Source of the DNA: Prevotella sp. UBA3294
Lineage (GTDB): Bacteria; Bacteroidota; Bacteroidia; Bacteroidales; Bacteroidaceae
Direction of reading: 5' to 3'
DNA length: 11,778 nt
Assembly (NCBI GenBank): GCA_002361535.1
Contig: DETG01000076.1
Location: 1,500-13,277 of the forward strand
This document shows positions 6,103-11,778 of the stretch, piece after piece. The notes under the pieces were generated by a model. That model saw only the letters and a program-made list of their open reading frames with translations, was not told where the DNA came from and searched no databases. A program made the translations under genes and the position numbers. Positions within the stretch are counted from its first letter, which is position 1. Every line of letters starts with the position of its first letter.

Positions 6103-7914
6103 TTAGCAGAGTTCATCCAGCTCCAACCATCTCATGCTCTTCTCATCGAGTTCCTCCTTGAGTTTAGGTAATCGGATGCTTTTCTCGGTGAGTTCCTCGA
6201 CAGAGAGGGTGCCGCTGCAGAGCTGTTCCTCAATGAGTTGCTGCTCTTTCTCCAATTCCTCGATCTCTTTTCCTAATTGCTGGTATTCTATCTTTTCCTT
6301 ATAGGTGAGACGTCGCTTCTCATTGTTGTTTGTGCTGGCAGATGAAGAGGCGGAGTCGGGAAGAGATGGGCTTTTCTTGTTCTTTTTCGCTTTCTTTTCT
6401 TCTTCCGGTGCATCACTCTCAGCAAAAGATCTATATTGTGTGTAGTTGCCCGGGAAGTCTTTGATGACACCGTTTCCCTTGAAAACGAGGAGATGGTCAA
6501 CGACCTTGTCCATGAAATAGCGGTCGTGGCTCACCACGATCACACAGCCGGGGAAGTCGGTTAAGTATTCCTCCAGAATCTGCAGAGTCTGGATATCCAG
6601 GTCGTTGGTAGGCTCGTCGAGCACCAGGAAGTTGGGGTTCTTCATCAGCACGGTGCAGAGGTAGAGCTTGCGCTTTTCTCCTCCGGAAAGTTTATATACG
6701 TAGTTGTGCTGTTGCTCGGGTGTGAACAGGAAATATTGCAGGAACTGTGAGGCTGACAGGTGTTTCCCGCTGCCCATATCGATATATTCGGCGATGTCGG
6801 TGATCACGTCGATCACCTTCTGCTGCTCATTGAAAGTCAGTCCTTCCTGAGAGAAATAGCCGAAGCGCACCGTGTCGCCGATATCGAAACGGCCACTGTC
6901 GGGGGGCACCAGTCCTAACAGCATCTTGATGAACGTACTCTTGCCGGAGCCGTTGTTACCCACAATGCCCATCTTCTCGAAACGGGCGAAGTTGTAATAG
7001 AAATCCTTGAGGATTATGATCTCCGTATCCTCGTGCGTTTGATATGCTTTTGACACATACTGGCATTCGAAGATTTTCGATCCGATATACACATTGTTCG
7101 ACTTCAGGCGCAGCTGTCGTTCTTCGATCCGTTGTTTGGCAACCTTCTCCAGTTCGTAGAACGCCTCCTCGCGGTAACGGGCCTTATGACCGCGGGCCTG
7201 GGGCATCCTGCGCATCCATTCCAGTTCCCTGCGATACAAGTTGTTGGCCCGTATGATCTCCGCCCGTGTGTTGTCGATCCGTTCCTGTCGTTTCTCTAAA
7301 TAGTATGCGTAGTTCCCGCGATAGGTATAGATGGTGCGGTTGTCCAATTCAAGGATCAGGTTACACACACGGTCGAGGAAAAAACGGTCGTGGGTGACCA
7401 TCAGCAAGGTCTTGTTCCCCCTTGACAAGTATCCTTCTAACCACTCGATCATTTCCAGGTCGAGGTGGTTGGTGGGCTCGTCGAGAATCAGCAGGTCGGG
7501 TTCCGTTATCAGGACATTGGCTAAGGCCACCCGTTTCTGCTGTCCTCCGCTGAGCTGTCCCATGGGCTGCTGGAGGTCACGGATTTTCAGCTTCGTAAGG
7601 ATCTGTTTGGCTTTCAGCACTTTCTCTTCCTCTCCCTGGTGGTTGAAACAAGCGTCGAGGACAGTCTCGTCAGGATCGAAGACAGGCGACTGCTCCAGCA
7701 TGCCCACACGGAGATCGCGGCGGAAGATGATGGTGCCGCTGTCGTACCCCTCTTTTCCCGTGATGACGGAGAGGAGCGTTGACTTTCCCGTTCCGTTCTG
7801 TGCGATCAGTCCTACCTTTTGCCCCTCGGCGATACTGAACGATATCTCTTCGAAGAGCACCTGTGCACCGAACGACTTCGTCAGATCTTGTACGTCAAGA
7901 TAAGGTATTGCCAT
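6103..7914 (-). CDS. ABC-F family ATPase, Uup-like
   Basis: This 603-residue soluble protein has two ATP-binding cassettes and no membrane domain. Cassette 1 has NGTGKST (40-46), signature LSGGQQKRV (121-129) and Walker B LLILDEPTNHLD (141-152). Cassette 2 has GNNGSGKST (319-327), LSGGEKRKL (409-417) and FLVLDEPTNDLD (429-440). The charged linker (about 205-275) contains RRELEWMRRMPQARGHK. After a lysine- and serine-rich hinge (about 503-533) comes a C-terminal helical coiled coil starting RLTYKEKIEYQQL, the arrangement of Uup rather than of EttA or antibiotic-resistance factors. ABC-F proteins act on the ribosome; Uup has also been linked to DNA-junction processing and stalled translation. 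The first cassette has Ala38 where Gly is usual at the start of Walker A. It begins 9 bases after ysxC and is co-transcribed with that ribosome-assembly gene. Confidence 0.92.
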   Translation of the reverse strand: MAIPYLDVQDLTKSFGAQVLFEEISFSIAEGQKVGLIAQNGTGKSTLLSVITGKEGYDSGTIIFRRDLRVGMLEQSPVFDPDETVLDACFNHQGEEEKVLKAKQILTKLKIRDLQQPMGQLSGGQQKRVALANVLITEPDLLILDEPTNHLDLEMIEWLEGYLSRGNKTLLMVTHDRFFLDRVCNLILELDNRTIYTYRGNYAYYLEKRQERIDNTRAEIIRANNLYRRELEWMRRMPQARGHKARYREEAFYELEKVAKQRIEERQLRLKSNNVYIGSKIFECQYVSKAYQTHEDTEIIILKDFYYNFARFEKMGIVGNNGSGKSTFIKMLLGLVPPDSGRFDIGDTVRFGYFSQEGLTFNEQQKVIDVITDIAEYIDMGSGKHLSASQFLQYFLFTPEQQHNYVYKLSGGEKRKLYLCTVLMKNPNFLVLDEPTNDLDIQTLQILEEYLTDFPGCVIVVSHDRYFMDKVVDHLLVFKGNGVIKDFPGNYTQYRSFAESDAPEEEKKAKKNKKSPSLPDSASSSASTNNNEKRRLTYKEKIEYQQLGKEIEELEKEQQLIEEQLCSGTLSVEELTEKSIRLPKLKEELDEKSMRWLELDELC

Positions 7915-7923
7915 GATAAGTGC

Positions 7924-8535
7924 TTAGATCGTTTCCTCTTTCAGATGATTGTTGATGTCTTCGATATAGTTCAACACCTCATCGCGACCGGTCCTTTTCT
8001 CTGCCGAGGTGATGAAGTAGGGGGGCAGGATCTCCCATGACTCTTCGAGTTTCGTCATGAATGCCTCCACATTCTGCTTGCCTTTTGCAGCACTCAGCTT
8101 ATCGGCCTTGGTGAAGATGATGGAGAACGGGATATTACTTTGTCCGAGCCAGTCGATAAATTCCCTGTCGATGAGCTGCTGCTCATGACGGATATCGATG
8201 AGCACAAACACGTTGATGAGCTGCTTGCGTTGCAGGATATACGAGGAGATCATCTGCTCCAGCTTGTTGCGCATCGTCTTGCTCTGCTTGGCATATCCAT
8301 AACCAGGGAGGTCAACGATATACCATTCGTTGTTTACGATGAAGTGGTTGATCAACAGTGTCTTACCGGGTGTGGCTGAAGTCTTTGCTAACCCTTTTCT
8401 GCCACAGAGCATATTGATGAGGCTTGACTTCCCCACGTTGCTTCGCCCGATGAATGCATACTCGGGCTTTGTGTCTTTCGGACAGGTCTGTACGGTAGGG
8501 TTACTGATGACAAATTCTGCTTTCTTTATCTCCAT
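7924..8535 (-). CDS. ysxC: Ribosome biogenesis GTPase YsxC/EngB (YihA)
   Basis: The 203-residue protein is a full-length EngB-type GTPase needed for assembly of the large ribosomal subunit. All G motifs are visible: G1 GRSNVGKSS (30-38), G2 around TPGKT (55-59), G3 DLPGYGYA (75-82), G4 TKADK (142-146) and G5 TSAEK (176-180). The G3 and following residues are diagnostic of EngB rather than of Era or Der. The ATG complementary to 8533-8535 starts [14 protein letters not shown], a normal N-terminus for the Bacteroidetes version. It leads the operon with the ABC-F gene and is transcribed divergently from recR. Confidence 0.95.
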   Translation of the reverse strand: MEIKKAEFVISNPTVQTCPKDTKPEYAFIGRSNVGKSSLINMLCGRKGLAKTSATPGKTLLINHFIVNNEWYIVDLPGYGYAKQSKTMRNKLEQMISSYILQRKQLINVFVLIDIRHEQQLIDREFIDWLGQSNIPFSIIFTKADKLSAAKGKQNVEAFMTKLEESWEILPPYFITSAEKRTGRDEVLNYIEDINNHLKEETI

Positions 8536-8563
8536 ATTTTGAAGGTGTTTGATTTTTTGTGTG

Positions 8564-8571
8564 CAAAGTTA
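8564..8571 (-). promoter_or_regulatory. ysxC promoter (-7 element)
   Basis: On the minus strand TAACTTTG is a full -7 match about 28 bases before the ysxC ATG. The flanking minus-strand sequence (CGACTTTT, then GTAACTTTGC) nearly repeats that of the secA promoters, with one base more between the two blocks. No clear TTTG -33 box is found at 19-20 bases. Confidence 0.6.
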
Positions 8572-8574
8572 CAA

Positions 8575-8590
8575 AAAAGTCGCAACTTTT
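8575..8590. promoter_or_regulatory. Operator-like palindrome midway between divergent promoters
   Basis: AAAAGT-CGCA-ACTTTT is a perfect inverted repeat centred at 8582.5. This is exactly the midpoint between the outer ends of the ysxC -7 box (8564) and the recR -7 box (8601). A shared regulator or simply shared promoter symmetry could explain it. Confidence 0.45.
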
Positions 8591-8593
8591 CAC

Positions 8594-8601
8594 TACCTTT
8601 G
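8594..8601 (+). promoter_or_regulatory. recR promoter (-7 element)
   Basis: TACCTTTG matches TAnnTTTG. It lies nine bases before the chosen recR ATG, predicting a leader of only a few bases. There is no TTTG at the -33 distance; that region overlaps the ysxC -7 box on the other strand. Confidence 0.6.
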
Positions 8602-8610
8602 CAATCAAAA

Positions 8611-9252
8611 ATGCAGCAAGGAATCAAAACAGTCGCTTATGGCGACAGACAGTATCCGTCACAGTTGTTGGAAAAGGCCGTGGAAGAGTTCTCCAAGTTG
8701 CCAGGTATTGGCAGGAAGACGGCCTTACGACTGGTGTTGCACCTGTTACGCCGCGACACAGACGAAGTGGAACAGTTCACGGAAGCGGTGAACCGGATGA
8801 AGCATGAGGTGAAATATTGCAGATGCTGTCATAACATCAGTGATACCGAACTGTGTCCTATATGTGCTGATCCGCGCCGAGACACCTCGTTGATCTGTGT
8901 GGTGGAGAATATCCAGGACGTGATGGCCATCGAGAACACCCAGCAGTACCATGGGTTGTATCATGTCTTGGGGGGTATCATTTCCCCGATGGAGGGGGTC
9001 GGACCTTCGGATCTCGAAATCGACTCCTTGGTGAAAAGGGTAGAAGCCGGGGGAGTAGAGGAGGTTATCTTTGCCCTGAGCAGTACCATGGAGGGTGACA
9101 CCACCAATTTCTATATCTCACGGAAACTGGCCGTCTATCCCGTGAAACTGAGTGTCATTGCCCGAGGCATCTCCGTGGGCGATGAGCTGGAATACACCGA
9201 TGAGGTGACATTAGGTCGTTCAATTCTTAACCGTACACCGTTCAATGGATAA
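8611..9252 (+). CDS. recR: Recombination mediator protein RecR
   Basis: RecR works with RecO and RecF to load RecA on gapped DNA. The 213-residue product shows the helix-hairpin-helix [13 protein letters not shown] (29-41), a C4 zinc finger (Cys70, Cys73, Cys82, Cys85), and a Toprim domain starting [14 protein letters not shown] (95-108). The Walker-B-like C-terminus is [11 protein letters not shown] (201-211). The frame is open to an ATG at 8539, but that would place the promoter at 8594-8601 inside the gene and add residues unlike RecR. The ATG at 8611 is therefore chosen, a few residues longer than typical RecR. The stop overlaps the start of the next gene by 8 bases. Confidence 0.95.
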   Translation: MQQGIKTVAYGDRQYPSQLLEKAVEEFSKLPGIGRKTALRLVLHLLRRDTDEVEQFTEAVNRMKHEVKYCRCCHNISDTELCPICADPRRDTSLICVVENIQDVMAIENTQQYHGLYHVLGGIISPMEGVGPSDLEIDSLVKRVEAGGVEEVIFALSSTMEGDTTNFYISRKLAVYPVKLSVIARGISVGDELEYTDEVTLGRSILNRTPFNG

Positions 9253-9667
9253 AGTAGTCAAAACACTGAAGGTATATTTCTATGCTCCGATCGTGCTGGC
9301 ACTGCTCTTGGTGGTGCTGTATGAGACGGACATGATCCTGCCCGGTTCCATCCGTATGGATGCGAACCTGAATTTCCTCATACTGAGCCTGATGGAGATC
9401 CTGACACTTGCCGTGATCCCCGCTGCCTTGTATCTGTTCAAGACAAAGAAGGTGCGCGAGCAGCTGGTCCTCAACCCCGTGTCTTCGATGCGCCGTTATG
9501 GTATTCTCCGTCTGCTCATGTTGGGCGTGCCCCTGGTGGCAAACACCGATTTATATTATATGTCGATGAATACGGCATACGGTTATATGGCGATCGTCCT
9601 GCTGATCGTCATGCCTTTTGTCTATCCCAGTAAGTCAAGATGTGAGGAGGAGACAGGGAAGGATTGA
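9245..9667 (+). CDS. Small integral membrane protein, conserved hypothetical
   Basis: I do not recognise a characterised family for this 140-residue protein. Four hydrophobic stretches at about residues 11-27, 43-65, 84-102 and 112-128 predict four membrane helices. Short basic loops (KTKKVR at 66-71, MRR at 82-84) and a charged C-terminus ([11 protein letters not shown]) suggest both ends are cytoplasmic. There is no cleavable signal peptide and no obvious catalytic motif. Its ATG lies within the end of recR, so translation is probably coupled. A glycosyltransferase follows after 29 bases, and the arrangement hints at an envelope role, which is inference only. Confidence 0.85.
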   Translation: MDKVVKTLKVYFYAPIVLALLLVVLYETDMILPGSIRMDANLNFLILSLMEILTLAVIPAALYLFKTKKVREQLVLNPVSSMRRYGILRLLMLGVPLVANTDLYYMSMNTAYGYMAIVLLIVMPFVYPSKSRCEEETGKD

Positions 9668-9696
9668 AAGAGGTGTAAAATGAATAAAGTGAAAAG

Positions 9697-10893
9697 GTGA
9701 AAAAGGTTACTATAGTCATCGTCAACTATAACGTGAAACACTACGTTGAGCAGTGCTTGCGCAGTGTGGAGAAAGCGATCGATGGTATCGAGGCGGAGGT
9801 GTTCGTGGTTGACAACCACTCACACGACGGTTCCATCGACTATCTCCAGGCACGCTTCCCCGGTGTGACGTTCATTGCCAGTAACCATAACCTGGGCTTC
9901 TCACGGGCGAACAACATCGCCATCCGACAATCAACGGGGGAATACGTGCTCTTGCTGAACCCCGACACCATCGTGGGAGAAGATACCCTCCGCCGGGGCA
10001 TCGCATTCATGGATGAGCATCCTGATGCCGGAGGCATGGGGGTGCAGATGCTGAAGAGCGACGGCTCCAAGGCGATGGAGAGCCGTAGAGGACTGCCCAC
10101 GCCGCTCACTGCGTTATATAAGGTGTGTGGACTATGTGCCTGTTTCCCCAAGCACAAACGACTGGGGAAGTATTATATGGGTTACCTGTCGTGGGAAGAA
10201 CCTGCAGAGATTGAGGTGGTGAGTGGAGCGTTTAACCTGCTGCGGAGGAAGGCTCTCGACAAGGTAGGACTGCTCGATGAGGATTTCTTCATGTATGGTG
10301 AGGACATCGATTTGTCGTACCGGTTGCTGAAGGGGGGCTTCCATAACTGGTACCTGCCCGAGAAGATCCTGCACTATAAAGGGGAGAGCACACAGAAATC
10401 CAGCTTCCGCTATGTCCATGTGTTCTATGATGCGATGTTCATCTTCTTCAGGAAACATTACAGTCAGATGAGCCTCTTACTGAGCATTCCCATCAAACTG
10501 GCTATTTACTTCAAGGCGATGGTGGCACTGATACAGATGGTGTCGCAACGGGTGAGGAAGATGCTGGGATTCACCGGACATCGGAAGAGTGTACAGCCCT
10601 ACTATCTCTTCATCGGAAACGGCAACACCCTGGAGGCATGCAGGGAACTGGCCTTGCGGAAAGGTCTTTCCGCTGATTTCCTCGTCGGGGATGAGAAGAG
10701 CCGGCCGGAAGGACATCTCGACCGTTTGGATGACTTGAAAGAGAGAGAGATCACGTATGTGGTCTATGACACCGATGCCTACAGCTACCGTTCCATTCTC
10801 CGCATTTTTGGAAGCAGACCGGTGGAGAATGTGCTCATCGGTACCTATACTCCACAGACGAAATTACTGATAACCGACAAGGAGGTGATATGA
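9697..10893 (+). CDS. Family 2 glycosyltransferase with C-terminal Rossmann-like extension
   Basis: Residues 1-250 form a GT-A type GT2 domain that moves a sugar from a nucleotide donor. It opens with VTIVIVNYNVKHYVEQCLRS (4-23), then VFVVDNHSHDGS (35-46) and NLGFSRANN (65-73). LLLNPDT (85-91) holds the metal-binding acidic motif, VVSGAFNLLRR (174-184) follows, and FFMYGEDIDLSYR (197-209) holds the catalytic acidic pair; this resembles rhamnosyltransferase-like members. A hydrophobic patch at about 255-285 may touch the membrane. Residues 300-398 (YYLFIGNGN at 302-310, then alternating strands and helices) look like an extra nucleotide-binding-like domain. The start is GTG at 9697; an in-frame stop at 9685-9687 excludes anything upstream. 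Target glycan unknown, probably surface polysaccharide or glycoprotein. Confidence 0.92.
   Translation: MKKVTIVIVNYNVKHYVEQCLRSVEKAIDGIEAEVFVVDNHSHDGSIDYLQARFPGVTFIASNHNLGFSRANNIAIRQSTGEYVLLLNPDTIVGEDTLRRGIAFMDEHPDAGGMGVQMLKSDGSKAMESRRGLPTPLTALYKVCGLCACFPKHKRLGKYYMGYLSWEEPAEIEVVSGAFNLLRRKALDKVGLLDEDFFMYGEDIDLSYRLLKGGFHNWYLPEKILHYKGESTQKSSFRYVHVFYDAMFIFFRKHYSQMSLLLSIPIKLAIYFKAMVALIQMVSQRVRKMLGFTGHRKSVQPYYLFIGNGNTLEACRELALRKGLSADFLVGDEKSRPEGHLDRLDDLKEREITYVVYDTDAYSYRSILRIFGSRPVENVLIGTYTPQTKLLITDKEVI
10881..10885 (+). promoter_or_regulatory. Unusually strong Shine-Dalgarno before the GNAT gene
   Basis: AAGGAGGTGAT just before the ATG at 10890 is fully complementary to the usual 16S rRNA 3' end. 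Bacteroidetes genes rarely carry such a site. It also encodes the last residues (KEVI) of the glycosyltransferase, and GGAGG is only four bases from the ATG, so its use is uncertain. Confidence 0.5.
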
Positions 10894-11423
10894 GAGAAGG
10901 GGAGAACGTTCACGACAGGAAGGTGAAGATCAGACTGCGCGCCATGGAACCGGAGGATCTCGAACTGTTGTACCAGATCGAGAACAACCGCTCACTGTGG
11001 AAAGTGGGGGTGACGAATGTTCCTTACTCACGCTATATGCTCCATGAATATATTGCCCAAGCCACAGGGGATATATTCACCGACAAACAGGTGCGGATGA
11101 TGATCGAAGATGAGTCGTCACGCGCTGTGGGTGTCATCGACTTGATGAACTTCGACCCACAACACCAACGGGCAGAGGTGGGTATCGTGATCTGTGAGGC
11201 GTTCCGCCATCAGGGCATGGCCACGGCAGCCTTAGGCGAGATTATCGAATATGCCCGTGATGTGGTGCACCTCCACCAGTTGTTTGCTTATATCGATACG
11301 GAAAATGAGGAGTCGATACGTCTGTTCCGGAAAGTGGGATTCGAACGTACGGCACTACTGAGAGATTGGCTTTTTGACGGACGTGAGTATCACCACGCTC
11401 TCTTCATGCAATTTTTTTTCTAA
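10890..11423 (+). CDS. GNAT family N-acetyltransferase
   Basis: This 177-residue protein is a single GNAT domain, using acetyl-CoA to acetylate an amine. VKIRLRAMEPEDLELLYQIE (12-31) is the typical first strand and helix. The segment SSRAVGVIDL...AEVGIVI (77-101) leads to the acetyl-CoA pyrophosphate loop R-H-Q-G-M-A (106-111), in which Ala stands for the more common Gly. NEESIRLFRKVGFERTALL (139-157) is the conserved C-terminal helix and strand. It resembles the SpeG/RimJ-like branch, but I cannot name the substrate (polyamine, protein N-terminus or sugar amine). Its ATGA start-stop overlap with the glycosyltransferase implies coupled translation and possibly a shared pathway. Confidence 0.9.
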   Translation: MREGENVHDRKVKIRLRAMEPEDLELLYQIENNRSLWKVGVTNVPYSRYMLHEYIAQATGDIFTDKQVRMMIEDESSRAVGVIDLMNFDPQHQRAEVGIVICEAFRHQGMATAALGEIIEYARDVVHLHQLFAYIDTENEESIRLFRKVGFERTALLRDWLFDGREYHHALFMQFFF

Positions 11424-11439
11424 AAAAGATGCTTTTTCT

Positions 11440-11471
11440 TTTGGCGGTACAAAAAATAATTACTACCTTTG
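11440..11471 (+). promoter_or_regulatory. tRNA cluster promoter
   Basis: TTTG (11440-11443), a 20-base spacer and TACCTTTG (11464-11471) match the consensus exactly, about 28 bases before the first mature tRNA end. It begins 16 bases after the GNAT stop. Confidence 0.8.
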
Positions 11472-11499
11472 CACCCGCAAAACAGAACAAGCGGTATCT

Positions 11500-11574
11500 G
11501 GTGCGTTAGTTCAGCCTGGTTAGAATGCCTGCCTGTCACGCAGGAGGTCACGGGTTCGAGTCCCGTACGCACCG
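11500..11574 (+). tRNA. tRNA-Asp (GTC), copy 1
   Basis: The acceptor stem is GGTGCGT/ACGCACC with discriminator G, as expected for Asp. The anticodon arm is CCTGC-CTGTCAC-GCAGG with anticodon GTC, and the T arm is ACGGG-TTCGAGT-CCCGT. CCA is not encoded. Confidence 0.97.
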
Positions 11575-11608
11575 CTTTACTTCTGAGTCTGTAGCAAACA
11601 ACACCATT

Positions 11609-11683
11609 GGTGCGTTAGTTCAGCCTGGTTAGAATGCCTGCCTGTCACGCAGGAGGTCACGGGTTCGAGTCCCGTACGCACCG
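11609..11683 (+). tRNA. tRNA-Asp (GTC), copy 2
   Basis: These 75 bases are identical to the first copy, 34 bases downstream of it. The spacers differ, so only the gene and a base or two beyond it are duplicated. Both are probably processed from one precursor. Confidence 0.97.
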
Positions 11684-11690
11684 CAGATAT

Positions 11691-11762
11691 CGCGGAGTGG
11701 AGCAGTGGTAGCTCGCCAGGCTCATAACCTGGAGGTCAGTGGTTCGATCCCGCTCTCCGCAA
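11691..11762 (+). tRNA. Initiator-type tRNA-Met (CAT)
   Basis: Anticodon CAT sits in the loop CTCATAA. The 5' base C1 faces A72 (CGCGGAG against CTCCGCA), the unpaired end that marks bacterial initiator tRNAs, and the D arm GGAGCAG...GGTAGCTC matches initiators. The anticodon stem is CCAGG/CCTGG, giving A-G-G:C-C-U where the classical initiator has three G:C pairs. It starts 7 bases after the second tRNA-Asp. CCA is not encoded. Confidence 0.9.
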
Positions 11763-11778
11763 CAATGTTGGTGTTGAA

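Noticed and set aside
8539..8610. Upstream ATG (8539) as the start of recR
   Set aside because: The added residues are encoded by the divergent promoter region and do not resemble RecR.
11413..11440. AAAAAG-ATG-CTTTTT hairpin after the GNAT gene as a terminator
   Set aside because: The stem is only A:T pairs bar one and overlaps the tRNA promoter; too weak to call.
11500..11762. Repeated tRNA-Asp genes as an attachment site of an integrated element
   Set aside because: The repeat is exactly a full tRNA gene, both copies are intact, and no integrase or foreign DNA lies between them.

Overview
The window looks like core chromosome of a Bacteroidales bacterium, most likely Prevotella or a close relative. 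Three things point there. Several genes are preceded by the Bacteroidetes sigma-factor promoter (TTTG at -33, TAnnTTTG at -7). Conventional Shine-Dalgarno sites are almost absent. The gene families are ones I know from this order: SecA with a long N-terminal insertion, a DUF4105/Lnb acyltransferase, DUF4301, and a recR-linked glycosyltransferase. I see no transposase, integrase, phage gene or CRISPR array.

Left part (1-3800, minus strand): a cell-envelope cluster reads lnb (lipoprotein N-acylation), then a secreted alkaline-phosphatase-superfamily protein that seems to have lost its catalytic residues, then secA, whose 5' part only is in the window. Between the phosphatase-like gene and secA lies an 83/84-bp tandem repeat that gives secA three promoter copies. 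Export (SecA) and lipoprotein maturation (Lnb) are linked steps in surface-protein biogenesis.

Middle (3800-6102): a DUF4301 gene, nucleotidyltransferase-like by motif, is bracketed by unusual non-coding DNA. Upstream there is a perfect 21-bp inverted repeat around a very AT-rich core, followed by a continuous array of at least nine 22-bp degenerate, dyad-symmetric units. Downstream, between convergent genes, heptamer minisatellite arms form a long inverted repeat around a GC-rich hairpin with a strong G-quadruplex motif.

Right part (6103-11423): ysxC/engB (ribosome-assembly GTPase) and an Uup-like ABC-F ATPase form a minus-strand operon. It diverges, from a strikingly symmetric promoter region, from recR, a small four-helix membrane protein, a family 2 glycosyltransferase with an extra C-terminal domain, and a GNAT acetyltransferase. 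The last four are tightly packed or overlapping and probably co-transcribed. The window ends with a tRNA cluster (two identical tRNA-Asp genes and an initiator-type tRNA-Met) behind a clear promoter. The most unusual signal is the 22-bp array at 4123-4320.
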